Shown here piece after piece: positions 1 through 6,136 of a stretch of 32,880 nt of DNA. The DNA lies in the NCBI GenBank assembly GCA_001013295.1, contig LAZY01000068.1:1-32880 (forward strand), given 5' to 3'. Position numbers and translations under genes: made by a program. The stretch comes from Chryseobacterium indologenes. Its GTDB lineage: Bacteria; Bacteroidota; Bacteroidia; Flavobacteriales; Weeksellaceae. The notes under the pieces were generated by a model. The model saw nothing but the letters and a program-made list of their open reading frames with translations, was not told the origin of the DNA and did no database searches. Positions within the stretch are counted from its first letter, which is position 1, and each line of letters starts with the position of its first letter.

Positions 1-731
1 TCAAAGCCGCCGCCTCCAAAACCACCAGGGAATGGGAAGAAACCGCCAGGATAGTTTCTGCGTCCTCTGCGGGTGATGATTACGTCATCATCGTCGTCGT
101 AATTTCCGCCACCACCGCGTCCACCACCTCTGTTACCAAAGAGAATGGCAATGATGATGAAAATAACAAATGCGATGATTACTACTTTTAAAGCACTTCC
201 GTTTCCGGATGGAGAAGTTGTAGCTACAGGTTTGAATTTGCCCTGTACCGCTTCCATAATAGCTGAGGTACCACCGTTGATCCCATCATACCATTGCCCT
301 TTTTTGAAATTGGGAGTAACGATATAATCCAGAATCTGGCCTGCTACTGAAGCTGTGAGATACTGTTCTACAGCTCTTCCCTGCTGGATAGACATTGTTC
401 TGTCTTCCGTAGCAATAAGGAAAACCACTCCGTTGTCCACTCCTTTTTTTCCGATCTTCCATTGTTCTCCGAACATCGTTGCAAGAAAATTGACATCTTC
501 GCCTTTGGTAGACTTGATGATGACTACTTCAATTTCCGTTGAGGTAGAATCTGCAAACTTGATCAGTTTATGATTAAGTGCATCTGTTTCCTGTTTCGAT
601 AGAAGCCCTGCTTCATCAAAAACAGGATATAGAATCGCTGGTTTTGGAGGAAGGGTATATTGTGCTGATACAAAAGTGTAAAAGCAGATCAGTAAAAATG
701 AAAATACTATTTTAAGAGAATGTAATTTCAT
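1..731 (-). CDS. Secreted/membrane TPM-domain protein (YgcG-like), 3' end cut by window
   Basis: The reading frame starts at the ATG at 731-729 and runs off the left edge after 243 codons. Residues 1-23 form a signal peptide ending in VSAQ. A TPM domain follows (about residues 35-155), then a TM helix near residues 180-198 (VVIIAFVIFIIIAILFG), a five-Asp run and a Gly/Phe-rich tail (PGGFFPFPGG). Secreted TPM proteins with a TM helix and Gly-rich tail are the YgcG type. TPM domains have been linked to phosphatase activity and photosystem II repair in plants, but their role in Bacteroidota is not settled. The start overlaps the end of the upstream TPM gene by 20 bases in another frame, so the two are probably translationally coupled in the LemA operon. 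The C-terminus is missing only because the window ends. Confidence 0.88.
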   Translation of the reverse strand, partial: MKLHSLKIVFSFLLICFYTFVSAQYTLPPKPAILYPVFDEAGLLSKQETDALNHKLIKFADSTSTEIEVVIIKSTKGEDVNFLATMFGEQWKIGKKGVDNGVVFLIATEDRTMSIQQGRAVEQYLTASVAGQILDYIVTPNFKKGQWYDGINGGTSAIMEAVQGKFKPVATTSPSGNGSALKVVIIAFVIFIIIAILFGNRGGGRGGGGNYDDDDDVIITRRGRRNYPGGFFPFPGGFGGGGF

Positions 732-1140
732 TTGGAAGTTGGTTTGGGTTTTCTCCTTCTACAGGAAAATATTTTTTGAGTTCAATGCCGGTTTCCAAAA
801 TGGCACTTTTCAGCGCCTGATAATAATTTCCTTTAGCAAATTCAGCTGTAATATAGTCATGCAGATGATCCCAATAAGACTGGTTTACTTTATCATGAAT
901 CCCAACATCTCCAATGATCGTCAGGTATTTTTGTTCAAAATTAACATGAAAAAGCACCGCATTCCTATCAGTAGTTTTATCCATACAGAGCTCTTTGAAA
1001 ACTTCAAATGCGGTCTTGGCATCACGGTTTTCCGTTGTAGAGTCAATGTGTACCCTGATCTCGCCTGTAGAATGATCTTCGGCTGACTGAATCGCTTCCA
1101 CTAGGGAAGCGATCTGTTGATTTGTAAGGAAATTACCCAT
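712..1140 (-). CDS. TPM domain-containing protein, soluble
   Basis: This 142-residue protein has no signal peptide or TM segment. Nearly all of it is one TPM domain, with STGEIRVHID and AVLFHVNFEQKYLTIIGDVGI as the recognisable core. It lies 2 bases after lemA and overlaps the start of the secreted TPM gene by 20 bases. The order lemA, soluble TPM, secreted TPM is a common Bacteroidota arrangement. The three products probably act together at the cytoplasmic membrane or envelope, but no reaction can be assigned from sequence. The paralogue next door carries the export signal and membrane anchor, which suggests one cytoplasmic and one extracytoplasmic partner. Confidence 0.88.
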   Translation of the reverse strand: MGNFLTNQQIASLVEAIQSAEDHSTGEIRVHIDSTTENRDAKTAFEVFKELCMDKTTDRNAVLFHVNFEQKYLTIIGDVGIHDKVNQSYWDHLHDYITAEFAKGNYYQALKSAILETGIELKKYFPVEGENPNQLPNEITFS

Positions 1141-1142
1141 TA

Positions 1143-1748
1143 TTATTTGAATACTTCAGGGGCTTTCTGAGCTCCTGCTTCAGCTTTGAAGTAAGGTTTC
1201 TCTTTAAAGTTGGTGAAATTCGCCAAAATATTATTGGGGAAAGTCTTGATAGAGGTATTATAATCCTTTGCTGCATCATTATAATAAACAGTTTCGGTTC
1301 TGATGCTGTTTTCGATAGCCGTATATTCTCTCTGGAAGTTGATATATTGCTGGTCAGCTTTTAAGTTAGGATAAGACTCTACCACAGCCATCAATCGGCT
1401 TAATGCTCCTGAAAGTTCTCCCTGTGCTGCCTGGAATTTTGCAATATCAGCATCCGTCATGTTTGTAGGATCAATATTGATAGAAGTTGCTTTTGAACGG
1501 GCTTCCACCACTTGAGTTAATGTTTCCTGCTCAAATTTTGAATACGATTTTACCGTTCTTTCCAGGTTAGGGATAAGATTGGCCCTTTTCTGATATACAG
1601 TCTCTACGTTAGACCATTTTGCGTTAACAGTCTGTTCTTTGTCTACAAAGCTGTTATATCCGCTTCTTCCCCAGAAGAAAAGAACGGCAACAATAATAAG
1701 GAGGGCTATACCAATAGTTCCGGCGCCCAGACATCCTTTATTTTTCAT
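1143..1748 (-). CDS. lemA: LemA family protein
   Basis: This 201-residue protein has an N-terminal TM helix (about residues 10-26) followed by the all-helical LemA domain. Family signatures seen are SFVDKEQTVNAKWSNVETVYQ, RANLIPNLERTVKSY and the QGELSGALSRLMAVVESYP-like stretch. LemA proteins are single-pass membrane proteins with a long exported helical bundle, and their biochemical function is unknown. It is the first gene of a three-gene minus-strand operon with two TPM proteins. A TAnnTTTG -7 element on the minus strand (1786-1779) lies about 31 bases upstream of the ATG. The length is normal for the family. Confidence 0.95.
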   Translation of the reverse strand: MKNKGCLGAGTIGIALLIIVAVLFFWGRSGYNSFVDKEQTVNAKWSNVETVYQKRANLIPNLERTVKSYSKFEQETLTQVVEARSKATSINIDPTNMTDADIAKFQAAQGELSGALSRLMAVVESYPNLKADQQYINFQREYTAIENSIRTETVYYNDAAKDYNTSIKTFPNNILANFTNFKEKPYFKAEAGAQKAPEVFK

Positions 1749-1778
1749 AGTTTATTTTTTTTAATTTTTTGTGCTAAT

Positions 1779-1786
1779 CAAATATA
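1779..1786 (-). promoter_or_regulatory. -7 element for lemA operon
   Basis: On the minus strand this reads TATATTTG, a match to the Bacteroidota -7 consensus TAnnTTTG, 31 bases before the lemA ATG. I see no convincing -33 TTG at normal spacing. Confidence 0.5.
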
Positions 1787-1798
1787 CAAATTATGTGC

Positions 1799-1822
1799 TA
1801 ATTTTGTAGAAAATTATATTTG
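1799..1822 (+). promoter_or_regulatory. Two candidate -7 elements before folA
   Basis: TAATTTTG (1799-1806) and TATATTTG (1815-1822) both match TAnnTTTG. The first would give a leader of roughly 10 bases. The second ends 1 base before the folA ATG and would give a leaderless or internally initiated transcript, so the first is the better candidate. A nearby direct repeat TGTGCTAAT (1770-1778 and 1794-1802) overlaps the promoter region. Confidence 0.4.
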
Positions 1823-1823
1823 A

Positions 1824-2321
1824 ATGACAACAATAGTGGTGGCAATGGGAGAGAAGAATGAGATTGGTTTTGAAAACCAGTTGCTTTGGCATCTTCCTAA
1901 AGATTTAAAACATTTTAAAGATATTACTTCAGGTCATCCGGTGATCATGGGAAGAAAAACGTATGAAAGCATCGGAAAGGCTCTTCCTAACCGTACAAAT
2001 ATTGTTGTTTCAAGAAAGAAAGATTGGTTTGAGGAAGGAATTCTTATCGTGGGAAGTCTTAAAGAAGCCATAAAGTTTGCTAAAAAAATCGATGAGGAAG
2101 TTTTCATCATCGGGGGTGGAAACATCTACGAACAAACAATGGATATTGTAGATAAACTGGAGGTTACTTTGGTAAAAGCTGACCTGCAAGCTGATACCTT
2201 CTTTCCGAAAATAGACGGAAAGATCTGGAAAAAAACAAACGAAGTCTGCCATGAAAAGGACGAAAAAAATGGTTATGATTTCTGTTTCCAGACGTTTGAA
2301 AGAATCAAAAACGAAGAGTAA
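1824..2321 (+). CDS. folA: Dihydrofolate reductase
   Basis: This protein reduces dihydrofolate to tetrahydrofolate with NADPH in the cytoplasm, feeding thymidylate, purine and methionine synthesis. At 165 residues it has the usual length. Visible signatures are the N-terminal strand MTTIVVAMGEKNEIG, W22 and acidic D27 in LLWHLPKDLKHF, the MGRKTYESIG cofactor loop, and IIGGGNIYEQ. The ATG at 1824 is fixed by the first beta strand; the next Met (residue 8) would remove it. folA is divergent from the lemA operon across 75 bases. No thyA is seen next to it in this window. Confidence 0.97.
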   Translation: MTTIVVAMGEKNEIGFENQLLWHLPKDLKHFKDITSGHPVIMGRKTYESIGKALPNRTNIVVSRKKDWFEEGILIVGSLKEAIKFAKKIDEEVFIIGGGNIYEQTMDIVDKLEVTLVKADLQADTFFPKIDGKIWKKTNEVCHEKDEKNGYDFCFQTFERIKNEE

Positions 2322-2324
2322 TTA

Positions 2325-2420
2325 TCAATAGTCAATTTTTGCTTTGCAAAGTGAATCGTGAGTTTTCCGATAGATGTAAACAATCGACAAGCGCAGCGAA
2401 TTGACCATTCACCATTGAGT
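2325..2420. repeat. Imperfect inverted repeat between folA and the next gene
   Basis: The left arm contains AGTCAATTTTTGCTTTGC and the right arm, read in reverse complement, GGTCAATTCGCTGCGC. Arms also share CAAT/ATTG-rich flanks, and the right flank is the low-complexity stretch GACCATTCACCATTGAG. The arms match only imperfectly. The shape resembles a dispersed, MITE-like intergenic repeat, but copy number cannot be judged from one window. Confidence 0.4.
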
Positions 2421-2421
2421 T

Positions 2422-2454
2422 TTTGAACTTTAAGCCTTAAATTTATTATCTTTG
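2422..2454 (+). promoter_or_regulatory. Bacteroidota promoter for the 2473 gene
   Basis: TTTG at 2422-2425, a 21-base spacer, then TATCTTTG at 2447-2454 match the -33 TTTG / -7 TAnnTTTG consensus. The ATG follows 18 bases later. This is the clearest two-part promoter in the window. Confidence 0.6.
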
Positions 2455-2472
2455 CACTTCTAAAATTTAATA

Positions 2473-3042
2473 ATGAACAAATACATAAAAATTGCAGTAG
2501 CAGCAGTCCTTATTTTATTAGGACTTTATATGATGATCTTCACAAGAAATCTGGGTTGGGGAATTGTTGTTTTTCTTCTTGCCGCATTTCCGATCCTGCT
2601 ATTCTTTAAAAATGAATATATCCTTTTGGCATTCTGGCAATTGAGAAAACAGAATATGGAGAAAGCAGCAGAATGGTTATCTAAAATCACAGACTATCAG
2701 GGGCAGCTTCATAAATCTCAATACGGATATTTCCATTACCTGTTAGGATTAACTCAAGCTCAGGATCATCCTACGAAAGTAGAGCCTTTGATGAAAAAAG
2801 CCCTGGAGTACGGTCTGAATATGAAACACGACAGAGCAATGGCTACTTTGAATCTTGCCGCAGCCGCTATTTCTAAAGGAAGAAAGCAGGAAGGACAGAA
2901 ATTACTGGAAGAAGCGAAGAGATTAGACACTGCAGGAATGATGACCGATCAGATCAAAATGATGAAAGATCAGTTGAAAATGCCGACTATGCAGAAGCAC
3001 ATGCACAATCCTAATATGAGAAACAGAGGAAAATTCTTCTAA
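2473..3042 (+). CDS. Two-TM membrane protein with helical repeat region, function unknown
   Basis: I do not recognise a named family for this 189-residue protein. It opens with two closely spaced TM helices (about residues 6-23 and 28-46), so both termini are probably on the same side. The middle (about 55-150) is helical with TPR-like periodicity: KAAEWLSKI, LGLTQAQ, PLMKKALEYGLN, ATLNLAAAAISKGRKQEG. The tail is strikingly rich in Met and His (MMTDQIKMMKDQLKMPTMQ and HMHNPNMR). It has its own promoter and a strong terminator 23 bases after the stop, so it is probably monocistronic. Confidence 0.85.
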   Translation: MNKYIKIAVAAVLILLGLYMMIFTRNLGWGIVVFLLAAFPILLFFKNEYILLAFWQLRKQNMEKAAEWLSKITDYQGQLHKSQYGYFHYLLGLTQAQDHPTKVEPLMKKALEYGLNMKHDRAMATLNLAAAAISKGRKQEGQKLLEEAKRLDTAGMMTDQIKMMKDQLKMPTMQKHMHNPNMRNRGKFF

Positions 3043-3064
3043 GAAAGAACAATATAAAATCAAT

Positions 3065-3089
3065 AGCACCTGAAATGGGTGCTTTTTTT
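3065..3089 (+). terminator. Rho-independent terminator
   Basis: AGCACC and GGTGCT arms with a 7-base loop are followed by a run of seven T. It ends the 2473-3042 gene. Confidence 0.8.
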
Positions 3090-3349
3090 ATGTGGAAAAT
3101 CAATGGATTAGTCATTAATCAGAGTAGGATATACTTTTTGTTTGCTTTTTTTTTCTAAAACGCAGCGTTTACAAAGCTTTTTTATTGGAATAAAAAAAAT
3201 CGTTAGCAAAGGCGTTAGCACTTAGCAGAGTTTATTAATTGTGTAAATGGCTGAATGAAATAAATGCCTTTGCGGACGAAAATTGTCTGGATCATTTATC
3301 GTTCCTTTGCGTATTCGTGGCATTAAAATTTCATCTGGACCAAGGTTGA
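3090..3349. other. Gene-poor intergenic stretch
   Basis: No supported gene lies here. A weak A/T hairpin sits near 3177-3200 (TTTTTTAT and ATAAAAAA). GCAAAGGC (3206-3213) and its reverse complement GCCTTTGC (3266-3273) form a spaced inverted repeat. The right part (CCTTTGCGTATTCGTGGC) resembles the low-complexity 'CTTTGCG' repeats seen between Bacteroidota genes. This looks like repeat-derived spacer. Confidence 0.4.
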
Positions 3350-3982
3350 CTACATTTCCGAATTCTGGTCATACCCATAGAATTTAGGCATCTGCCAATG
3401 GTATTTTACTGCAAAAGTTCTGATGGCAACGATCAGCAGGATGGTAAAGACCTGTACAAAAGTATAGGAAAGCGGAGTGTATTTTGTCATTAGCAGGAAT
3501 GCTGCTCCTCCTACAATACAGGCGGTAGCATAGATTTCCTTTCTGAAGATCAGTGGAATTCTGTTGAGTAATATATCCCGGATAATTCCTCCAAAACATC
3601 CCGTAATGGTTCCTAGTGCAATACAGATCAGAGGATGGATTCCTGCATTCAAGCCTTTCTGAACGCCGATGATGGTAAACAGACCAAGTCCGAAGCTATC
3701 GAAAATAAACAGAGTTACTTTAAAGTTTTTTTCAAGAGATTTAAAAACCATTGAAAAGATACTGGTGGCCAGGATAAGACCGCACATGAGCAGATCATGC
3801 ATCCAGAAAACAGGAATATCGAGAAGAAGATCTCTTACAGTTCCTCCGCCCACAGAAGTTACAAAGGCAATAATAAGTACCCCAAACGGATCAAGACGTT
3901 TCTGCATCGCTGCAAAACTTCCGGACATGGAAAACGCAATGGTTCCGAGGACTTCTATGGCAAAATTGAACTGTTCGTGCAT
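3350..3982 (-). CDS. TRIC-type/YicG family membrane channel protein
   Basis: This 210-residue protein is predicted to have about seven TM helices arranged as two related halves, each with a glycine-rich re-entrant motif: VTSVGGGTVRDLLL near residue 42 and GTITGCFGGIIRDILL near residue 127. The GGG-x-x-RD and GGIIRD motifs mark the UPF0126/YicG family, the prokaryotic homologues of trimeric intracellular cation (TRIC) channels, which conduct monovalent cations. The start (ATG at 3982-3980) gives the usual length. An inverted-repeat arm (3991-4019) lies just upstream, so a broken four-helix-bundle cassette separates this gene from coaD. Confidence 0.93.
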   Translation of the reverse strand: MHEQFNFAIEVLGTIAFSMSGSFAAMQKRLDPFGVLIIAFVTSVGGGTVRDLLLDIPVFWMHDLLMCGLILATSIFSMVFKSLEKNFKVTLFIFDSFGLGLFTIIGVQKGLNAGIHPLICIALGTITGCFGGIIRDILLNRIPLIFRKEIYATACIVGGAAFLLMTKYTPLSYTFVQVFTILLIVAIRTFAVKYHWQMPKFYGYDQNSEM

Positions 3983-3990
3983 ATATTATA

Positions 3991-4019
3991 TAGGTAATGA
4001 GTAATGAGCAATCAGTAAT
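3991..4019 (+). repeat. Left arm of inverted repeat around four-helix-bundle cassette
   Basis: The core GTAATGAGCAATCAGTAAT (4001-4019) matches the reverse complement of 4397-4415 at 17 of 19 bases. Extended over 29 bases, the arms match at about 24 positions. Confidence 0.6.
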
Positions 4020-4033
4020 AAAAATTATGCCAT

Positions 4034-4387
4034 TTAAATTTGAGACAATTTAAATTTATAAGTAGTCATAACTTTTACAAGTTCTTCACATTCTGTTTTT
4101 AAATGTAAAATTTTTTCGGGACTTAAATACTCTAATTCTTCAATGATTTCAAGCCATAGTTGAGTCTCATCAATTTCTTCAACAACAATACAAATTTTTG
4201 CAAATTTTTCCTTTTCAGATCTCGCTCTTGAAACAGCTCTGTAATTAGCGGCTACAGAAGTTGAAGATCTGATAATTTGCTTTCTTATTATTGAAAGATC
4301 ATCGGAATATGGCAATACAGAAAGTGTTCTAATGATCGCAATAGAGAATTTCTTAGTTCTTTCACGAAAAACCTAATTAAAATCCAT
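4034..4387 (-). pseudogene. Four-helix-bundle protein (IVP/bAvd-like), amber stop at codon 5
   Basis: From the ATG at 4387-4385 the frame reads M-D-F-N, an in-frame TAG (4375-4373), then VFRERTKKFSIAIIRTLSVL and on without a break to the stop at 4034. The part after the stop is a complete four-helix-bundle protein (QIIRSSTSVAANYRAVSRAR, EEIDETQLWLEIIEEL), the family of 23S rRNA intervening-sequence proteins and the Avd accessory protein of diversity-generating retroelements. The residues before and after the TAG fit the family's N-terminus, so one base change (Lys AAG or Gln CAG, for example) would explain it. Restart at TTG 4315 would lose part of helix 1. The gene sits between coaD and the TRIC gene inside an inverted repeat. 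It is probably inactive, unless TAG is read through. No reverse transcriptase or variable repeat is seen nearby. Confidence 0.8.
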
Positions 4388-4396
4388 ATTGTCAAA

Positions 4397-4425
4397 ATTA
4401 CTTATTGCTCACTACCCATTGCTTA
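4397..4425 (-). repeat. Right arm of inverted repeat around four-helix-bundle cassette
   Basis: The reverse complement starts TAAGCAATGG and continues GTAGTGAGCAATAAGTAAT, pairing with 3991-4019. It lies between the start of the four-helix-bundle gene and the coaD stop. Confidence 0.6.
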
Positions 4426-4435
4426 TTATTTATAT

Positions 4436-4900
4436 CTACCTTTCAACCCTAACGGAATCGGGAACCATCAGTTCATATTCGCCACCGTGGGTAATAATTT
4501 CCCTTACGATGCTGCTGCTGATGAATGATTTTCCTGAAGAGGTCAGTAAGAATACCGTTTCAAGTTTTTTGTGTGCTAATGTTCTGTTTGTGTGAGCGAT
4601 TGCTTTTTCGAATTCGAAATCGGCAGGATTTCTGAGCCCTCTGATGATGTACTGAGCATTCTTCTCAAAACAGTAGTCTACCGTTAAGCCTTCAAATGAG
4701 TCCACCTCTACATTGGGGAATTCTGCTACTGAGTTTTGAATAAATTCCATTCTTTTTTCAAGAGGGAACATGTATTTTTTTTGGGAATTCTGTCCGATGG
4801 CAATAATTAATTTATCAAATAGCGGAGCTGCCCTTTCTATAATATCGTAATGTCCCAGAGTAATAGGATCAAAAGATCCCGGGAAAACAGCAATTTTCAT
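4436..4900 (-). CDS. coaD: Phosphopantetheine adenylyltransferase
   Basis: CoaD transfers AMP from ATP to 4'-phosphopantetheine, giving dephospho-CoA, the penultimate step of CoA synthesis. The 154 residues match the family length. The nucleotidyltransferase motif FPGSFDPITLGH (H17 of the T/HxGH signature), YIIRGLRNPADFEFE and SSGKSFISSSIVREI are all present. It lies downstream of ddl on the same strand with a 96-base gap of low-complexity sequence, so co-transcription is possible but not certain. Confidence 0.97.
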   Translation of the reverse strand: MKIAVFPGSFDPITLGHYDIIERAAPLFDKLIIAIGQNSQKKYMFPLEKRMEFIQNSVAEFPNVEVDSFEGLTVDYCFEKNAQYIIRGLRNPADFEFEKAIAHTNRTLAHKKLETVFLLTSSGKSFISSSIVREIITHGGEYELMVPDSVRVER

Positions 4901-4947
4901 GTTGTACGAGTTATGATTTTGAATTATAAATTATCTGTTAAAAGCTA

Positions 4948-4998
4948 TCTGTTTATTTTATCTCTAACTTCTAATCTCTAGTTTCTAATTTCTATTTT
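4948..4998. repeat. Low-complexity TCTAA/TTTCTA-type direct repeat
   Basis: Between ddl and coaD, near 4960-4995, the sequence is built of loose copies of TCTAACTT, TCTAATCTC, TAGTTTC and TAATTTC. It is degenerate and codes for nothing I can support. Confidence 0.35.
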
Positions 4999-5986
4999 AT
5001 TTATTAAGTGCTTTTTCAACTTCATTTCCACAAAGGTCCATAATGGAAATTCCATAATGTTTTGCCTGCTGGGGTAGAATGCTGGCAGGTGAGAATCCCG
5101 GGTTGGTATTCATTTCAAGCATATAAGGAATTCCGTTCATCAGGATATATTCGCTTCTTGAAAAGCCGCTCATACCTAATGAATTGTAAGCTCTTTTGGC
5201 AATTTCTTCCACTCTTTTTGTAGTTTCTTCATCAATTCTTGCAGGGGTAATCTCTTCAGAAGCGCCTTCATATTTTGCTTCATAATCGAAGAATTCATTC
5301 GTAGGAACAATTTCTGTAATTCCCAATACAATTGTTTCTCCTTTGAAATCGATAACACCTACAGAAACTTCCATACCATCTAAGAAACTTTCGATCAGAA
5401 TTTCGTCATCTTCCTTGAAGGCAAATTCAGTCGCTGCAATCAACTCGGATTTTTCTTTCACTTTTGAAATTCCCAGAGAAGATCCGGACTGATTAGGTTT
5501 TACAAAAAGGGGAAGGTTCAGCTCAGCAACGATTTCATCTACGTTGATGGTTTCTCCTTTTCTTAAATAAATGCTTTTAGCGGAAGGGATTCCATATTTT
5601 GATAATACGGCAAGGGTATCCTTTTTATTGAAAGTAAGGGCACTCTGGTAAAAATCACAACCGGTATATTTTTGTCCGATTGCATCCCAGTATGCCTGCA
5701 GAATACCGTTTTCACCGGGAGTTCCGTGGGTGATATTGAAGCATACATCAAATTTTAATGTTTCGCCATTATCTAAAGTCACAGAAAAATCACCTCTGTT
5801 GATCTCGTACTTCTTATCATTTTCACCTAAAAAATACCATTCGTCTTTAAGGACTACTACTTTATATACATCATACAGATTTCTGTCTAAAGAATCATAG
5901 ATCAGCTGTCCGCTTTTTAAAGAAACCACATATTCATCAGAATAGCCTCCCATTACTACGGCAACACTTTTTTTGTTCATAACCAT
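4997..5986 (-). CDS. ddl: D-alanine--D-alanine ligase
   Basis: Ddl is an ATP-grasp enzyme making D-Ala-D-Ala for the peptidoglycan stem peptide. The 329 residues fit the family. Conserved elements seen are GGYSDEYVVSLKSG, HGTPGENG, the ATP-binding KPNQSGSSLGISKV, the metal-binding EMNTNPGFSPASILPQQ and the C-terminal YGISIMDLC. Two start codons are possible, ATG 5986 (MVM) or ATG 5980 (MNKKSVAVV); the second fits typical homologues better. A minus-strand -7 element TAAATTTG (6010-6003) lies just upstream. The PASTA protein is divergent across 150 bases, which puts two wall-related genes back to back. Confidence 0.96.
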   Translation of the reverse strand: MVMNKKSVAVVMGGYSDEYVVSLKSGQLIYDSLDRNLYDVYKVVVLKDEWYFLGENDKKYEINRGDFSVTLDNGETLKFDVCFNITHGTPGENGILQAYWDAIGQKYTGCDFYQSALTFNKKDTLAVLSKYGIPSAKSIYLRKGETINVDEIVAELNLPLFVKPNQSGSSLGISKVKEKSELIAATEFAFKEDDEILIESFLDGMEVSVGVIDFKGETIVLGITEIVPTNEFFDYEAKYEGASEEITPARIDEETTKRVEEIAKRAYNSLGMSGFSRSEYILMNGIPYMLEMNTNPGFSPASILPQQAKHYGISIMDLCGNEVEKALNK

Positions 5987-6002
5987 ATAGTATCAATTAA
6001 GG

Positions 6003-6010
6003 CAAATTTA
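6003..6010 (-). promoter_or_regulatory. -7 element for ddl
   Basis: The minus strand reads TAAATTTG, 17 bases before ATG 5986. A TTG at 6029-6027 (minus) gives a 16-base spacer, slightly short for a -33 element. Confidence 0.5.
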
Positions 6011-6102
6011 ATGATTTTATGTAATGCAATACGGGAAATCGGGAAATTTTAAAATCAAAAATGAATTGTGTTAAATAAAAAGTCCATTCTAAAATTATTA
6101 GC

Positions 6103-6110
6103 TATATTTG
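6103..6110 (+). promoter_or_regulatory. -7 element for the PASTA gene
   Basis: TATATTTG matches TAnnTTTG and lies 26 bases before ATG 6137. Its position argues against translation starting at GTG 6068, which would lie upstream of the promoter. Confidence 0.5.
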
Positions 6111-6136
6111 CGGTTATAATTAAAGTATTTTTAAGT

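Noticed and set aside
4034..4387. Diversity-generating retroelement, suggested by the Avd-like protein
   Set aside because: No reverse transcriptase, template repeat or variable repeat is seen nearby; the gene stands alone.
6068..6136. GTG start for the PASTA protein, adding 23 residues with a hydrophobic stretch
   Set aside because: The -7 element at 6103-6110 lies downstream of that GTG, and the remaining protein already has a good TM anchor from ATG 6137.
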